A stretch of DNA of 64,000 bases from Crenobacter oryzisoli (GCF_030385785.1 NZ_JAUEDK010000018.1:20269-84268); one strand, 5' to 3'; shown: positions 48,049 to 61,262, numbered from the stretch's first letter. Notes: generated by a model from the letters alone, not told the origin. Translations and numbers: made by a program.

Positions 48049-49140
48049 ATGACACAAGCACCCCGCCGTACCCCGCTGTACCAATCCCATATCGACGCCG
48101 GCGCCAAGATGGTCGAATTCGCCGGCTGGTCGATGCCGATCCATTACGGCTCCCAGCTGAAAGAACACGAAGTCGTGCGTGCCGATGCCGGCATGTTCGA
48201 CGTCTCGCACATGGTGGTGATCGACATCACCGGTGCCGATGCGCGCGACTGGCTGCGCAGCCTGTTGGCCAACGACGTGGCCAAGCTCGGCTTCGTCGGC
48301 AAGGCGCTGTACTCCGGCATGCTCAACGAGCAGGGCGGCGTGATCGACGACCTGATCGTCTACCTGGCCGAAACCGGCTACCGCATGGTGGTGAACGCCG
48401 GCACCCGTGAAAAGGACATCGCTTGGTTGAAGAAGACCAGCGAAGGCCGCGACGTGACGCTGACCGTGCGCGACGACTTGGCGATGCTGGCGGTGCAGGG
48501 CCCGAACGCGATCGACAAGGTCTGTGCGGTGAAACCGGACTGGGCCGAGCAGATCCGCGGCCTCAAGGTGTTCCAGGGCCTGCCGTTTGGCGAGTGGTTC
48601 GTCGCCCGCACCGGCTACACCGGCGAGGACGGCCTGGAAATCATGGTGCCGGCCGCCGAAGCACCGGCCTTCTTCACCGCGCTGATCGGCGCCGGCGTGA
48701 CCCCGACGGGCCTGGGCGCCCGCGACACGCTGCGCCTCGAGGCCGGCATGAACCTGTACGGCCACGACATGGACGAGAGCATCTCGCCGCTGGAAGCCGG
48801 CATGGGCTGGACGGTGGCGTGGGAACCGGCGGAGCGCGACTTCATCGGCCGTAAGGCGCTGGAAGCGCAAAAGGTCGCCGGCGTGGCGATGAAGCAGGTC
48901 GGCCTGGTGATGGAAAGTCGCGGCGTGCTGCGCGAAGGCATGCGCGTCGTCGTCGACGGGATCGGCGAAGGTGTGATCACCAGCGGCACCTTCTCGCCGA
49001 CGCTGAAGCTATCGATCGCGATCGCCCGCGTGCCCAAGGCCACCGCCGATGTCGCGGCGGTCGATCTGCGTGGTACGCTGACGCTGGTGCGTGTCGTCAA
49101 GCTGCCGTTCGTGCGTAACGGCAAAAAAGTCTACGAATAA
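48049..49140 (+). CDS. gcvT: Glycine cleavage system T protein (aminomethyltransferase)
   Basis: GcvT moves the methylene group from the aminomethyl-lipoyl arm of GcvH to tetrahydrofolate, releasing ammonia. The 363-residue product shows [72 protein letters not shown] and the C-terminal barrel with [21 protein letters not shown] 48049 matches the family N-terminus. It lies directly under the riboswitch and starts the gcvT-gcvH-gcvP set. Confidence 0.97.
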   Translation: MTQAPRRTPLYQSHIDAGAKMVEFAGWSMPIHYGSQLKEHEVVRADAGMFDVSHMVVIDITGADARDWLRSLLANDVAKLGFVGKALYSGMLNEQGGVIDDLIVYLAETGYRMVVNAGTREKDIAWLKKTSEGRDVTLTVRDDLAMLAVQGPNAIDKVCAVKPDWAEQIRGLKVFQGLPFGEWFVARTGYTGEDGLEIMVPAAEAPAFFTALIGAGVTPTGLGARDTLRLEAGMNLYGHDMDESISPLEAGMGWTVAWEPAERDFIGRKALEAQKVAGVAMKQVGLVMESRGVLREGMRVVVDGIGEGVITSGTFSPTLKLSIAIARVPKATADVAAVDLRGTLTLVRVVKLPFVRNGKKVYE

Positions 49141-49215
49141 TCCCGATTGAACCTTGGCTCGGCCGGACCGCGTATTCGGCCGGACCGTTCCGTCATCCTG
49201 AGAGAGAAACTACCC

Positions 49216-49602
49216 ATGAGCCAGATTCCTGCCGAACTGAAATACGTCGAAAGCCATGAATGGCTGCGCCTTGAAACCGACGGTACCGTGACCGTTGGCA
49301 TCACCGACCACGCCCAAGAGCTGCTCGGCGACGTGGTGTTCGTAGAGCTGCCGAAGGTCGGCGCCACCCTCGCCCGTGACGAGCAGGCTGGCGTGGTCGA
49401 GTCGGTGAAGGCCGCCTCCGACGTGTACTCTCCGATCGCCGGTGAAGTGGTCGCCGTCAACGAAGGCCTGGAAGCCGAGCCGGAGCAGGCCAACACCGCG
49501 CCGTACGCCGAGGGCTGGTTCTTCAAGATCAAGCCGGCCAACGTCGCCGACCTGGACGGCCTGATGACTGCCGAAGCTTACGCCAAGGAAATCGGCGCCT
49601 AA
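49216..49602 (+). CDS. gcvH: Glycine cleavage system H protein (lipoyl carrier)
   Basis: A 128-residue lipoyl-domain protein. The modified Lys65 lies in [20 protein letters not shown], preceded by [21 protein letters not shown] and [10 protein letters not shown], and followed by the [18 protein letters not shown] segment. It carries the aminomethyl group between GcvP and GcvT and exchanges electrons with dihydrolipoamide dehydrogenase. AGAGAGAAA precedes ATG 49216. Confidence 0.97.
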   Translation: MSQIPAELKYVESHEWLRLETDGTVTVGITDHAQELLGDVVFVELPKVGATLARDEQAGVVESVKAASDVYSPIAGEVVAVNEGLEAEPEQANTAPYAEGWFFKIKPANVADLDGLMTAEAYAKEIGA

Positions 49603-49615
49603 GCCTGACCCCGTC

Positions 49616-49646
49616 AAACGCCCTGTGTCCGCACGGGGCGTTTTGC
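49616..49646 (+). terminator. Terminator-like hairpin between gcvH and gcvP
   Basis: AACGCCCTGTG and CACGGGGCGTT pair around TCCG and are followed by TTGCC. It could lower gcvP expression relative to gcvT and gcvH, or mean that gcvP has a second promoter. Confidence 0.6.
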
Positions 49647-49674
49647 CATTAAGCATTAGCTGGACGCACGCACC

Positions 49675-52533
<2,859 letters not shown>

Positions 52534-52555
52534 GCGCGCATTCGGTCTCACGCTC

Positions 52556-52584
52556 AACGGCTCCCTTCGGGGAGCCGTTTTTTT
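52556..52584 (+). terminator. Intrinsic terminator after gcvP
   Basis: AACGGCTCCC and GGGGAGCCGTT pair around TTC with a seven-base T tract, 22 bases past the gcvP stop. Confidence 0.92.
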
Positions 52585-52656
52585 ATGGTCGCATTGTGGC
52601 AGGCGAAACGGGGAGGTAGAGTCGGTCGCCTGATGAAATGAAGAGGGGGCAGAGAG

Positions 52657-53517
52657 ATGAGCAGCGCAAGCGTCAACATCGTCGGGGCCGGCCGGCTCGG
52701 GCAGAGCCTGGGCCGGCTCCTGGCCGACTCGGGGTGCTACCGGATCGCCGGCGTGCTGTCGGCGCACCCGGAGTCGTCGGCGCGGGCGGTGGCGTTCATC
52801 GGGCAGGGCGAGGCGGTCGGGACCCTGGCGGCGCTGCCGGCGGCGGACTATACGCTGTTGTCTGTGCCGGACGGCGCAATCGCCGGCTTGGCCGAGGTGT
52901 TGGCGTGCGAGGCGCGCTTCGAGGCGAATGCGCTGGTGTTTCATGCCAGCGGTGCCGGCGAACTCGATCTGCTGGCGCCGTTGGCCGAGTGCGGCATTGC
53001 CGTCGGCTGCCTGCACCCGGCCTATTCCTTTGCCGAGCCGGCACGGGCGGTCGCCGGTTTTGTCGGCACGCCGTGTGCGCTCGATGGCGACGAGGTGGTC
53101 TGTGCGCGGCTGGCGGCGCTGGCAACGGCGATCGGCGGCCGGCCGTTCCGGTTGGCTGCGGGTGGCAAGGCCGCCTACCATGCGGCGCTGTCGGTGGCAT
53201 CTAATTACCTGGTGACGCTGACCGAACTGGCCGGACAGCTGGCGCGGCAGGCGGGCGTGCCGGATGAGAATGTCGCCGGCCTGATCGGCCCCCTGATGCG
53301 CCAGACATTGGAGAATGCGCTGATGCTGGGGCCGGCCGCGGCGCTGACCGGCCCGATCGTGCGCGGCGACGCCGGCACGGTGGCGCGGCACCTGGCGGTG
53401 CTGCCCGACGATGCGCAGGCGGCATACCGGCGCCTAGGCGAGCGCACCGTCACGCTCGCTGCAGGGCGACTCGATGCGGCGCAGCGAGGAGCGCTGCTGG
53501 CTATGCTGCGGGATTGA
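52657..53517 (+). CDS. Rossmann-like / DUF2520 domain protein
   Basis: A 286-residue protein with an N-terminal NAD(P)-binding loop (NIVGAGRLGQSLGRLLA), a strand LLSVPDGAI, the segment HASGAGELDLLAPL and HPAYSFAEP, and an all-helical C-terminal domain (AAYHAALSVASNYLVTLTELAGQ, LMRQTLENALMLGPAAALTGPIVRGD). This is the DUF2520 family, resembling F420/NADP oxidoreductases and ketopantoate-type dehydrogenases. The substrate is unknown. It stands alone between two terminator-like hairpins. Confidence 0.9.
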   Translation: MSSASVNIVGAGRLGQSLGRLLADSGCYRIAGVLSAHPESSARAVAFIGQGEAVGTLAALPAADYTLLSVPDGAIAGLAEVLACEARFEANALVFHASGAGELDLLAPLAECGIAVGCLHPAYSFAEPARAVAGFVGTPCALDGDEVVCARLAALATAIGGRPFRLAAGGKAAYHAALSVASNYLVTLTELAGQLARQAGVPDENVAGLIGPLMRQTLENALMLGPAAALTGPIVRGDAGTVARHLAVLPDDAQAAYRRLGERTVTLAAGRLDAAQRGALLAMLRD

Positions 53518-53525
53518 GGTGGACC

Positions 53526-53549
53526 GGCCGAACCGGCGAGGATTCGGCC
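53526..53549. repeat. Hairpin GGCCGAA/TTCGGCC between convergent genes
   Basis: A perfect 7-bp inverted repeat with a 10-base loop lies between the DUF2520 gene and pncB. It contains the same TTCGGCCAA word as other intergenic hairpins in the window. Confidence 0.55.
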
Positions 53550-53562
53550 AATCATTGGGTGC

Positions 53563-54774
53563 TCAGCGCGTCGTTACGTTGAACACCTGGCGCAGGTAGG
53601 CGAGGAAGGTCTCGTCGCTGCACATTATCTTGCCCGGGCTGTCCGGCAGCTTGGCGACCGGCTGGCCGTTGCAGCTGACCAGCTTCATCACGATCTGCAG
53701 CGCTTCCACGCCCATGTCGTTGCTCAGGTTGGTGCCGATGCCGAAGCTGGTCTGGATCCGGCCGTCGAAGTGGCGGAACAGCTCGATCGCCTTGTCGATG
53801 TCGAGGCCGTCGCCGAAGGTCAGCATCTTGGTCGCCGGATCGATGCGCAGCGCCTTGTAGTGGCGGATCGCCTTTTCGCCCCAGTCGAACGGATCGCCGC
53901 TGTCGTGGCGCAGGCCGTCGAACAGCTTGGCGAAATACAGGTCGAAGTCGCGCAGGAACGCGTCCATGCCGACCACGTCGGTCAGCGCAATGCCTAGGTC
54001 GCCGCGGTATTCCTGCACCCATGCTTCCAGTGCGGCCTTCTGGAAGTCGCGTAGCCGCACGCCGAGCCCCTGGAATGCCTGCAGGAACTCGTGCGCCATC
54101 GTGCCGATTGGTATAACGCCGAGTTTCCAGGCCAGATAGACGTTGCTGGTGCCGCGGAAGATGGCTGGTACCGCGGCATTGAGCTCGCCGACCAGTTGGT
54201 GGTGCCAGTCGCGGCTGAAGCGGCGGCGGGTGCCGAAGTCGGCGAGCAGCAGCGGTCCGTCGTGGTGGTGGCTCTGCTCCGCCTCGAACTTGAGCAGGCG
54301 GGCGATCTTCTCGGTGAGGCGGCGCTGCCCTTCCTGCAGCATTTCCGGTGTCGACAGCCGCTGGAAATACAGTTCGTTGACGATCGCCAGCACGAAGATC
54401 TCGAAGAACATCGCCTGCACCAGCGGTCCCTTCACCCGGATGTCCAGTCCACCGTCGGCGGCGATCTCGGTGGTGATGAAGCGGCGCTGCAGGTGGAACA
54501 GTTCCAGATAGTCGACGAAGTCGGCCCTGATGTAGCGCAGCGAGCGCAGGTAATTGAGCTCTTCTTGGCTGAAGCTCAACTGACAGAGCAGGTCGAGCTG
54601 TTCGTCCAGTTCCTCCTTCAGTTCGCCCAGCGGGTAGAGCGGGGTGTTGCGGCACTTGAACTCGTATTCGCCCCAGGCGGCGGGGAACTGGTGCAACACC
54701 ACCTGCAGCATGGTGAACTTGTATAGGTCTGTGTCGAGCAGCGAGGTGATGATATGGCGATGGAGGGTCTTCAT
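53563..54774 (-). CDS. pncB: Nicotinate phosphoribosyltransferase
   Basis: PncB makes nicotinate mononucleotide from nicotinate, PRPP and ATP in NAD salvage. The 403-residue product shows [44 protein letters not shown], the autophosphorylated-His region [62 protein letters not shown] and [10 protein letters not shown]. These are the defining segments and length of proteobacterial PncB. Confidence 0.97.
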   Translation of the reverse strand: MKTLHRHIITSLLDTDLYKFTMLQVVLHQFPAAWGEYEFKCRNTPLYPLGELKEELDEQLDLLCQLSFSQEELNYLRSLRYIRADFVDYLELFHLQRRFITTEIAADGGLDIRVKGPLVQAMFFEIFVLAIVNELYFQRLSTPEMLQEGQRRLTEKIARLLKFEAEQSHHHDGPLLLADFGTRRRFSRDWHHQLVGELNAAVPAIFRGTSNVYLAWKLGVIPIGTMAHEFLQAFQGLGVRLRDFQKAALEAWVQEYRGDLGIALTDVVGMDAFLRDFDLYFAKLFDGLRHDSGDPFDWGEKAIRHYKALRIDPATKMLTFGDGLDIDKAIELFRHFDGRIQTSFGIGTNLSNDMGVEALQIVMKLVSCNGQPVAKLPDSPGKIMCSDETFLAYLRQVFNVTTR

Positions 54775-54872
54775 CGCCTGATTATATGCCTATGAAGGAG
54801 GACTGCCGTCGGCAAATGCCGACGGCAGCTATATCAGAGTCTGATCGATCATGCCGGCGCTAAGCGGCGCGC

Positions 54873-55577
54873 TCAGCCGGCGTACAGCACGAAGATGGCC
54901 GGCCGCTTGTGAAAGTCTGGCGCCGGGTTCGGCCAGTTGGCGATGCGGCGGCTGACGATGGTCTGGCTCGGCAGGTTCAGATCGCAGGCGACCGCCAGCC
55001 GGGTACTCGGCGACAGCACCTCGCGGCACTGCGCCAGCAGCGCATTGTTGCGGTACGGCGTCTCGATAAACAGCTGGGTCTCGTTTTCCTGGCGCGAGCG
55101 TGCCTCCAGGGCCTTCAGCACCTTGGCGCGTTCGGCGGCATCCACCGGCAGGTAGCCTTTGAAGGCGAAGGTCTGGCCGTTGGCGCCGGACGCCATCAGC
55201 GCCAGCAGAATCGACGAGGGGCCGATCAGCGGCTGCACCCGGTAGCCGCGCTCGTGCGCCAGCGCCACCAGCTGCGCCCCCGGATCGGCCACTGCCGGAC
55301 AGCCGGCCTCTGACACCAGGCCGACATCGTGCCCTTCGGCCAACGGTGCCAGCAGCGCAGCCACGTCGGCCGGCGGCGTGTGCTCGTTCAGCGTGCTCAT
55401 CGTCAATTCGCGGATCGGTGTGGTCACGCCGAGCGCCTTCAGGTGGCGGCGTGCGGTCTTCTCGGCCTCGACGACGAAGTGGGTGATATGCAACACCTGG
55501 GCGCGCTCGGCCTCGGGCAGCCAGGCCACGCTCTCGTCGCCAAGCGGTGTCGGGATCAGAAACAGGGTACCGGCCAT
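54873..55577 (-). CDS. RsmI-like SAM-dependent methyltransferase (tetrapyrrole methylase fold)
   Basis: The 234-residue protein has the tetrapyrrole methylase fold: FLIPTPLGDES at the N-terminus, DVGLVSEAGCPAVADPGAQLVALAHERGYRVQPLIGPSSILLALMASG in the middle and AVACDLNLPSQTI later. It is shorter than classical RsmI (about 280 residues), which methylates C1402 of 16S rRNA, and belongs to a shorter related group often found beside maf genes. It overlaps yceF (TAATG), so the two are coupled. The exact substrate is uncertain. Confidence 0.87.
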   Translation of the reverse strand: MAGTLFLIPTPLGDESVAWLPEAERAQVLHITHFVVEAEKTARRHLKALGVTTPIRELTMSTLNEHTPPADVAALLAPLAEGHDVGLVSEAGCPAVADPGAQLVALAHERGYRVQPLIGPSSILLALMASGANGQTFAFKGYLPVDAAERAKVLKALEARSRQENETQLFIETPYRNNALLAQCREVLSPSTRLAVACDLNLPSQTIVSRRIANWPNPAPDFHKRPAIFVLYAG

Positions 55578-56155
55578 TACAGAATCTCCACGCCTTCGTT
55601 GTTCAGCATCGTGATCAGCGCAAACAGCGGCAGGCCGATCAGCGCGTTCGGGTCGGTTGATTCGATCTTCTCGATCAGTGCGCCTCCCAGCCCTTCGCTC
55701 TTGGCTGCACCAGCACAGTGGATCGCGTCCGGTTCCAGCTCGAAATAGCGGGTGATCTGCGCATCGGTCAGCACCCGCAGGGTGACATGGGTGAGGTCGA
55801 CCGCTTCCTGCAGATGGCCGGTCGCACTGTTATATAAGGCCAGCGCGGTGTGGAACGTGACGGTGCGTCCGCTCATCCACTTGAGCATCGCGATGCCGTT
55901 CTCGACCGTCCCGGGTTTGCCGATCTGTTGGTCGTCGAGCAATGCCACCTGGTCCGAACCGATGATCAGCGCGTCCGGATGGCGTGCGGCCAGCGACTGC
56001 GCCTTGACGCGGGCGAGGCGTACCGCGGTGGCGAGCGCCGATTCGCCGGCCAGCGGCGTTTCGTCGCAGACCGGCGCCACCGCTTCGAATGGCAGCGGCA
56101 GGCGGGCGAGGATTTCGCGCCGGAAGCGCGAGGTGGAAGCGAGAACGAGCGGCAT
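55577..56155 (-). CDS. yceF: Maf-family nucleotide pyrophosphatase (YceF type)
   Basis: The 192-residue protein begins LVLASTSRFRREILARL and has VCDETP, LARVKAQSLAARHPDALIIGSDQVALLDDQQIGKPGT and CAGAAKSEGLGGALIEKIE, the Maf/Ham1-type signature. The position divergent from yceD-rpmF-plsX, and the QVAL form of the motif, point to the YceF subgroup, which in E. coli cleaves m7GTP. Expected role: removal of abnormal nucleotides. Confidence 0.92.
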   Translation of the reverse strand: MPLVLASTSRFRREILARLPLPFEAVAPVCDETPLAGESALATAVRLARVKAQSLAARHPDALIIGSDQVALLDDQQIGKPGTVENGIAMLKWMSGRTVTFHTALALYNSATGHLQEAVDLTHVTLRVLTDAQITRYFELEPDAIHCAGAAKSEGLGGALIEKIESTDPNALIGLPLFALITMLNNEGVEIL

Positions 56156-56213
56156 GGGTGAGGGCTTGATTCTTTTGACAAAAACAGGCGGCGGATTATA
56201 TCATCCGTCGTTT

Positions 56214-56717
56214 ATGTCTAACCCGATTTTGATTGATCCCGTCGCGTTCGCCCGCGAAGGTCGTACTCGCACCGGCAAAATTGCCGTGGCCGAGCTCGAT
56301 CCGCGCGTGCACGACAGCCTGGCCGACACGAGCGGCGAGGCCGAATTCGTGCTGGTAGGCAGCGTGGACAGGCTCCGGCGCCCGCACCTCACGCTCACGG
56401 TCAATGTGACCCTGAACGTGCCGTGTCAGCGCTGTCTCGAAGCGATGACGGAAACGCTCTCGACGCGTGCCGACGTTGTGCTGTTTTTCGATCAGGAAAA
56501 ACTCGAGGCAGCCGCGACCGAGGACGAAGAGCTGGACGCCATCCTGGCCGAGCCGGAAATGGACGTGATCGCGCTGATCGAAGACGAAATCATCATGGGC
56601 TTGCCGTTTGCCCCGAAACACGAGGTATGCGGCACGGAAGCTCTTGAGCGCGCCAAGAACGACAAACCCAATCCGTTTGCCGTGCTGGCCAAGCTGAAGA
56701 AATCCGCGTCCGAGTAA
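56214..56717 (+). CDS. yceD: YceD/DUF177 family protein (23S rRNA accumulation protein)
   Basis: A 167-residue acidic protein with the DUF177 cysteine pair in VPCQRCLEAM, an acidic loop, and PFAPKHEVCG before a Lys-rich C-terminus (NPFAVLAKLKK). YceD is almost always encoded immediately before rpmF, as here (31-base gap), and has been linked to 23S rRNA accumulation in E. coli and plants. ATG 56214 gives the family N-terminus; the frame is open further upstream over the convergent yceF start. Confidence 0.93.
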   Translation: MSNPILIDPVAFAREGRTRTGKIAVAELDPRVHDSLADTSGEAEFVLVGSVDRLRRPHLTLTVNVTLNVPCQRCLEAMTETLSTRADVVLFFDQEKLEAAATEDEELDAILAEPEMDVIALIEDEIIMGLPFAPKHEVCGTEALERAKNDKPNPFAVLAKLKKSASE

Positions 56718-56748
56718 CCCGTTTTACTGAATTTTTCAGGAGTCGACC

Positions 56749-56928
56749 ATGGCTGTTCAACAGAACAAAAAGTCCCCGTCCAAGCGCGGCATGCACCGTG
56801 CCCACGATTTTCTCACCGCTCCGGCCCTGGCCAAAGAGCCGACCACTGGTGAAGCTCACCTGCGCCACCACGTTAGCCCGAACGGTTTCTACCGTGGCCG
56901 CAAAGTGGTGAAGGCCAAGGGCGAGTAA
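56749..56928 (+). CDS. rpmF: Ribosomal protein L32 (bL32)
   Basis: A 59-residue basic protein: [20 protein letters not shown], then [18 protein letters not shown]. This is the cysteine-free L32 form. AGGAG (56738-56742) precedes ATG 56749. It sits between yceD and plsX, the conserved order that ties ribosome synthesis to lipid synthesis. Confidence 0.97.
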   Translation: MAVQQNKKSPSKRGMHRAHDFLTAPALAKEPTTGEAHLRHHVSPNGFYRGRKVVKAKGE

Positions 56929-57005
56929 TCGCACCTTAGCCACCACTTTTACGTAACAAACCAAACCTTCCAAAACAACAGGTAGGTTCACTACCGCAGG
57001 TGTTG

Positions 57006-58043
57006 ATGACTATCACCGTAGCGGTCGATGCCATGGGCGGTGACGTTGGCCTCAAGGTCACCGTCCCGGCATCCATCCGATTCCTCCAAGACACTCCCCA
57101 CGTCCATCTGATCCTGGTCGGCGACGAAGTCGCAATCCAGGAGGAACTCGTGCGTCTGCGCGCACCGCAGGAACGCATTCGCGTGCAAGCCGCGTCCGAG
57201 GTGGTGGGCATGGACGAAGCGCCGCAGTCGGCGCTGAAGAACAAAAAAGACTCGTCGATGCGCGTGGCGATCAACCTCGTCAAAGAGGGCCAGGCGCAGG
57301 CTGCGGTGTCGGCCGGCAATACCGGCGCGTTGATGGCGACCGCCCGCTTCGTGCTCAAGACGATCCCGGGCATTGATCGCCCGGCCATCGCGAAGCTGAT
57401 GCCGAACATGAAGGGGCTCAGTTGCGTGCTCGACCTGGGCGCCAACGTCGACAGTAGCCCCGAGCAGCTGTTGCAGTTCGGCATCATGGGTGCCGAACTG
57501 GTGTCCTGCGTGCTGGGCAAGACCAATCCCACGGTCGGCCTGCTCAACATCGGTTCGGAAGACATCAAGGGCAACGAGACGGCCAAGCAGGCCGCCGAGC
57601 TCTTCAAAGAATCCGAACTCAATTTCCACGGCAATGTCGAAGGTAACGATATCTACAAGGGTACCGTCGATGTTATCGTGACTGACGGTTTTACCGGCAA
57701 TGTGGCGCTGAAGGCCTCCGAGGGGCTGGCCAAGATGATTGCCACCTTCCTGCGCGAAGAATTTACCCGCAGCTGGTGGACCCGGTTGTGTGCGCTGGCC
57801 GCGATGCCGGTGCTCAACCGCTTCCGCGAGCGCGCCGACACCCGCCGCTACAACGGCGCAAGCCTGCTGGGCTTGCGCGGCATCGTGGTGAAGAGCCACG
57901 GCGGGGCTGACGTGACAGGATTCCGTTTTGCGCTGGCGCAGGCTTACGAGGAAGCCAGCTCCAATGTGATTGGTAATATTGCTGACCGGGTTGCCGACCA
58001 ACTCCAAAATCTCAAGCGGCCCGAGTCCAGTTCAACCGAGTAA
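57006..58043 (+). CDS. plsX: Phosphate acyltransferase PlsX
   Basis: PlsX makes acyl-phosphate from acyl-ACP, the donor for PlsY in phospholipid synthesis. The 345-residue product begins [21 protein letters not shown] and has [63 protein letters not shown] and [19 protein letters not shown]. An alternative GTG lies two codons upstream (57000). Peripheral inner-membrane location is expected. Confidence 0.96.
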   Translation: MTITVAVDAMGGDVGLKVTVPASIRFLQDTPHVHLILVGDEVAIQEELVRLRAPQERIRVQAASEVVGMDEAPQSALKNKKDSSMRVAINLVKEGQAQAAVSAGNTGALMATARFVLKTIPGIDRPAIAKLMPNMKGLSCVLDLGANVDSSPEQLLQFGIMGAELVSCVLGKTNPTVGLLNIGSEDIKGNETAKQAAELFKESELNFHGNVEGNDIYKGTVDVIVTDGFTGNVALKASEGLAKMIATFLREEFTRSWWTRLCALAAMPVLNRFRERADTRRYNGASLLGLRGIVVKSHGGADVTGFRFALAQAYEEASSNVIGNIADRVADQLQNLKRPESSSTE

Positions 58044-58050
58044 GACACCT

Positions 58051-59010
58051 ATGGCCTACTCTCGCATTCTCGGCACCGGCAGCTACCTGCCTGAGACCGT
58101 GCTGACCAACGCGCAGCTTGCCGAGCGCGTCGATACCAGCGACGAGTGGATCGTCAGCCGCACCGGCATCCATTCGCGCCACGTTGCTGCCGATAACGAG
58201 CTGACCAGCGACCTGGCGGTGCGCGCCGCGCGCGCGGCGATGCAGAATGCCGGTGTGACGCCGGACGAGATCGATATGATCATCGTCGCCACCACCACCC
58301 CGGACATGCAGTTTCCGAGCACCGCCTGCATTGTGCAGGAAAAGCTCGGCATCCCGAACTGTGCTGCGTTCGACGTGCAGGCGGTGTGCGCCGGCTTCGT
58401 CTACGCGCTGGCGACCGCCAACGGCCACATCCTCAGTGGTGTTGCCAATAAGGTGCTGGTGATCGGGGCCGAGGTGATGACGCGCATTCTCGACTGGGAA
58501 GACCGCCGCACCTGCGTGCTGTTCGGCGACGGCGCCGGCGCCGTTGTGCTGGGCGCCTCCGACGAGCCGGGCCTCATCCGCTCCAAGCTCGCCGCCGACG
58601 GCCGTCACCAGCATATCCTGAACACACCGGCGCAGATCGCCGGTGGCAAGATTCAGGGTATCCCCTATCTGCACATGGACGGCCCGGCGGTGTTCAAGTT
58701 CGCCGTCAAGGCGCTGTCCGACATCGCCACCAAGACGCTGGCCGAGGCCGGCCTCGACAAGAGCGAGCTCGACTGGCTGGTGCCTCATCAGGCCAACGTG
58801 CGCATCATCGAGTCGACCGCCAAGCACCTTGGGTTGCCGATGGAGCGCGTGGTCGTGACGCTGCCCGAGCAGGGCAACACCTCGGCCGCATCGATCCCGC
58901 TCGCCTTCGACGCCGCCGTGCGCGACGGCCGCATCAAGCGAGGCCAGACCGTGATGCTCGAGGGCATCGGCGGCGGCATGACTTGGGGCGCGGTGCTGTT
59001 GCGCTTCTGA
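58051..59010 (+). CDS. fabH: 3-oxoacyl-ACP synthase III
   Basis: FabH starts fatty-acid synthesis by condensing acetyl-CoA with malonyl-ACP. The 319-residue product has the catalytic Cys113 in [14 protein letters not shown], the His in [14 protein letters not shown], the Asn region in [14 protein letters not shown] and the C-terminal [13 protein letters not shown]. It starts seven bases after the plsX stop and is co-transcribed with it. Confidence 0.97.
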   Translation: MAYSRILGTGSYLPETVLTNAQLAERVDTSDEWIVSRTGIHSRHVAADNELTSDLAVRAARAAMQNAGVTPDEIDMIIVATTTPDMQFPSTACIVQEKLGIPNCAAFDVQAVCAGFVYALATANGHILSGVANKVLVIGAEVMTRILDWEDRRTCVLFGDGAGAVVLGASDEPGLIRSKLAADGRHQHILNTPAQIAGGKIQGIPYLHMDGPAVFKFAVKALSDIATKTLAEAGLDKSELDWLVPHQANVRIIESTAKHLGLPMERVVVTLPEQGNTSAASIPLAFDAAVRDGRIKRGQTVMLEGIGGGMTWGAVLLRF

Positions 59011-59115
59011 TCTTTACCGATTGATTCTTCCACCTGACACGTCGTCCGCCGGCTTTTGCCTGGTGGGCGGCGTGTCGTGGTATCTTGCTGCCGATTGCCA
59101 ACAAGGAGACACCTG

Positions 59116-60045
59116 ATGGCGTTTGCCTTTTTCTTTCCAGGCCAGGGTTCGCAAAGCCTCAACATGATGGACGGCTTTGACGGCTTGGCCGTGGTTCGCG
59201 ACACCTTCACCGAAGCGTCCGATGCGCTCGGCGACGATTTGTGGGCGATGCTCAAGGCCGACTCGGCCGATGCGATCAACGCCACCGTCAACACCCAGCC
59301 GCTGATGCTCGCCGCCGGCGTCGCTACTTGGCGTGCCTGGCTGGCAGAGGGCGGCGCCAAGCCTGCCGTGCTGGCCGGCCACAGCCTGGGCGAATACACC
59401 GCACTGGTGGCTGCCGACGCGCTCGGCTTTGCCGATGCGGTGCGTCTGGTGCGCTTGCGTGCCCAGGCGATGCAGGACGCGGTGCCGGCAGGCACCGGCG
59501 CGATGGCCGCCATCCTTAACCTGTCCGACGACGATATCCGCGCCGCCTGCGCCGAAGCCGCGCAGGGCGAGGTGGTGGAGCCGGTCAACTTCAACTCGCC
59601 GGGCCAGGTGGTGATCGCCGGCGCGAAAGGCGCGGTCGAGCGCGCGATGCAGCTTTGCAAGGCCAAGGGGGCCAAGCGTGCGCTGCCGTTGCCGGTGTCG
59701 GTGCCGTCGCACTGCGCACTGATGAAGCCGGCCGCCGACAAGCTGGCCGCTGCGCTCGCCGCTGTCTCGATCAACGCTCCGGCAATCCCAGTGCTGCACA
59801 ATGCCGATGTGGCGAGTTACAGCGATGCGGCGCAGATCCGCGACGCGCTGACCCGCCAGCTGTACAGCCCGGTGCGCTGGACCGAGACGGTGCAGAAGCT
59901 CGCCGCCGATGGCATCCGCCTGGGCGCCGAGTGCGGCCCGGGCAAGGTGCTCGCTGGCCTTGCCAAGCGCATCGACGCCGAGTTCAAGGCCTTCGCGCTG
60001 ACCGATGCGGCCGCGCTGGCCGCCGCGCGCTCCGAACTGGTCTGA
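59116..60045 (+). CDS. fabD: Malonyl-CoA:ACP transacylase
   Basis: FabD loads malonate on acyl carrier protein. The 309-residue product begins FAFFFPGQGSQSLNMMDG, has the nucleophile Ser90 in LAGHSLGEYTAL, the QAMQDAVPAGTGAMAAIL segment and the catalytic His in VPSHCALM. AAGGAG (59103-59108) precedes ATG 59116. A GC-rich inverted repeat (59037-59072) separates it from fabH. Confidence 0.97.
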   Translation: MAFAFFFPGQGSQSLNMMDGFDGLAVVRDTFTEASDALGDDLWAMLKADSADAINATVNTQPLMLAAGVATWRAWLAEGGAKPAVLAGHSLGEYTALVAADALGFADAVRLVRLRAQAMQDAVPAGTGAMAAILNLSDDDIRAACAEAAQGEVVEPVNFNSPGQVVIAGAKGAVERAMQLCKAKGAKRALPLPVSVPSHCALMKPAADKLAAALAAVSINAPAIPVLHNADVASYSDAAQIRDALTRQLYSPVRWTETVQKLAADGIRLGAECGPGKVLAGLAKRIDAEFKAFALTDAAALAAARSELV

Positions 60046-60055
60046 CCCCGATTCG

Positions 60056-60081
60056 CCGGTCCGGCCGTGACGCCGGACCGG
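60056..60081 (+). terminator. GC-rich hairpin between fabD and fabG
   Basis: CCGGTCCGGC and GCCGGACCGG form a perfect 10-bp stem around CGTGAC, followed at short distance by CCCTGTTTT. It lies inside the fab operon and may attenuate or stabilise the message rather than stop it fully. Confidence 0.45.
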
Positions 60082-60102
60082 CCCTGTTTTCAAGGAATGA
60101 GC

Positions 60103-60840
60103 ATGTCTTTGCAAGGTAAAGTGGCGCTGGTGACCGGCGCCTCGCGCGGCATCGGTGCCGCGATCGCCGAACAGCTGGCCGCCGAGGGCGCGATCGTCAT
60201 CGGCACCGCCACGTCCGAGTCGGGCGCGGCCGCAATCGGCGAGCGTCTGGTTGCCCAGGGGGGCGCCGGCCGTGTGCTGAACGTCACCGAAGAAGGCGCG
60301 ATCGACGCGCTGATCGAGTCGGTGGAGAAGGAATTCGGCCCGATCGCCGTGCTGGTCAACAATGCCGGCATCACCCGCGACACGCTGCTGATGCGCATGA
60401 AGGACGAGGACTGGGACGCGATCATGGACACCAATCTGAAGTCGGTGTTCAAGGCTTCCAAGGCCGTGCTGCGCAGCATGATGAAGGCGCGTTTCGGCCG
60501 CATCATCAACATCGCTTCGGTGGTCGGCGTGACGGGCAACCCCGGCCAGACCAACTACGCGGCCGCCAAGGCCGGCATCATCGGTTTCACCAAGTCGATG
60601 GCGCGCGAAGTGGGCAGTCGCAACATCACCGTCAACTGCGTCGCGCCGGGCTTCATCGACACCGACATGACCCGTGCGCTGCCGGAAACGCAGCGCGAGG
60701 CGCTGGTGCAACAGATCGCGCTGGGCCGCCTGGGTGAGGCGAAGGACATCGCCGACGCGGTGGTGTTCCTTGCGTCCGATCGTGCCAACTACGTGACCGG
60801 TCAGACCCTGCATATCAACGGCGGCATGTTGATGCCATAA
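60103..60840 (+). CDS. fabG: 3-oxoacyl-ACP reductase
   Basis: FabG reduces 3-oxoacyl-ACP with NADPH. The 245-residue short-chain dehydrogenase has the cofactor loop VTGASRGIGAAIA, LVNNAGITRD, the catalytic triad Ser139 (NIASVVGVTG), Tyr152 and Lys156 (YAAAKAGI), and the C-terminal VTGQTLHINGGMLM. The start is ATG 60103, six bases after AAGGA; ATG 60097 is too close to that site. Confidence 0.97.
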   Translation: MSLQGKVALVTGASRGIGAAIAEQLAAEGAIVIGTATSESGAAAIGERLVAQGGAGRVLNVTEEGAIDALIESVEKEFGPIAVLVNNAGITRDTLLMRMKDEDWDAIMDTNLKSVFKASKAVLRSMMKARFGRIINIASVVGVTGNPGQTNYAAAKAGIIGFTKSMAREVGSRNITVNCVAPGFIDTDMTRALPETQREALVQQIALGRLGEAKDIADAVVFLASDRANYVTGQTLHINGGMLMP

Positions 60841-60956
60841 TCGGGCCGCCCAATGCGGCCCCGTCGCCGCGCTGATATTAGGTAGGCTGCTCTAATTTTT
60901 TTTAGTACAATTGTCGGGTTTGAATATCCCGCACACAGAAAGGTACAGGGTTATCC

Positions 60957-61196
60957 ATGGAAAACATCGAACAGCGCGTCAAGAAGATCGTCGCCGAACA
61001 ACTGGGCGTGAACGAAGCCGAAGTGAAGAACGAATCTTCGTTCGTCGACGATCTGGGCGCGGACTCGCTCGATACCGTTGAGCTGGTGATGGCACTGGAA
61101 GAAGAGTTCGAGTGCGAGATCCCGGATGAAGATGCGGAAAAAATCACTTCCGTTCAGCAAGCTATCGACTACGTGTCGGCTCACCTGAACAAGTAA
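60957..61196 (+). CDS. acpP: Acyl carrier protein
   Basis: The 79-residue acidic protein has the phosphopantetheine attachment Ser37 in [20 protein letters not shown]. It carries growing acyl chains. The 116-base gap before it holds a TACAAT hexamer (60906-60911) that may be a separate acpP promoter, consistent with the high demand for ACP. A strong terminator follows. Confidence 0.98.
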   Translation: MENIEQRVKKIVAEQLGVNEAEVKNESSFVDDLGADSLDTVELVMALEEEFECEIPDEDAEKITSVQQAIDYVSAHLNK

Positions 61197-61212
61197 GCTT
61201 CTTGTCATCTGA

Positions 61213-61262
61213 AGGGACCTCTGCACGGAAGCGCCTAGCGCTTTTCGCAGGGGTCCTTTTTG
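61213..61262 (+). terminator. Intrinsic terminator after acpP
   Basis: GGGACCTCTGC pairs with GCAGGGGTCC (one bulge) around an inner GCGCCTAGCGC hairpin, followed by TTTTTG, 17 bases past the acpP stop. fabF downstream therefore needs read-through or its own promoter. Confidence 0.8.
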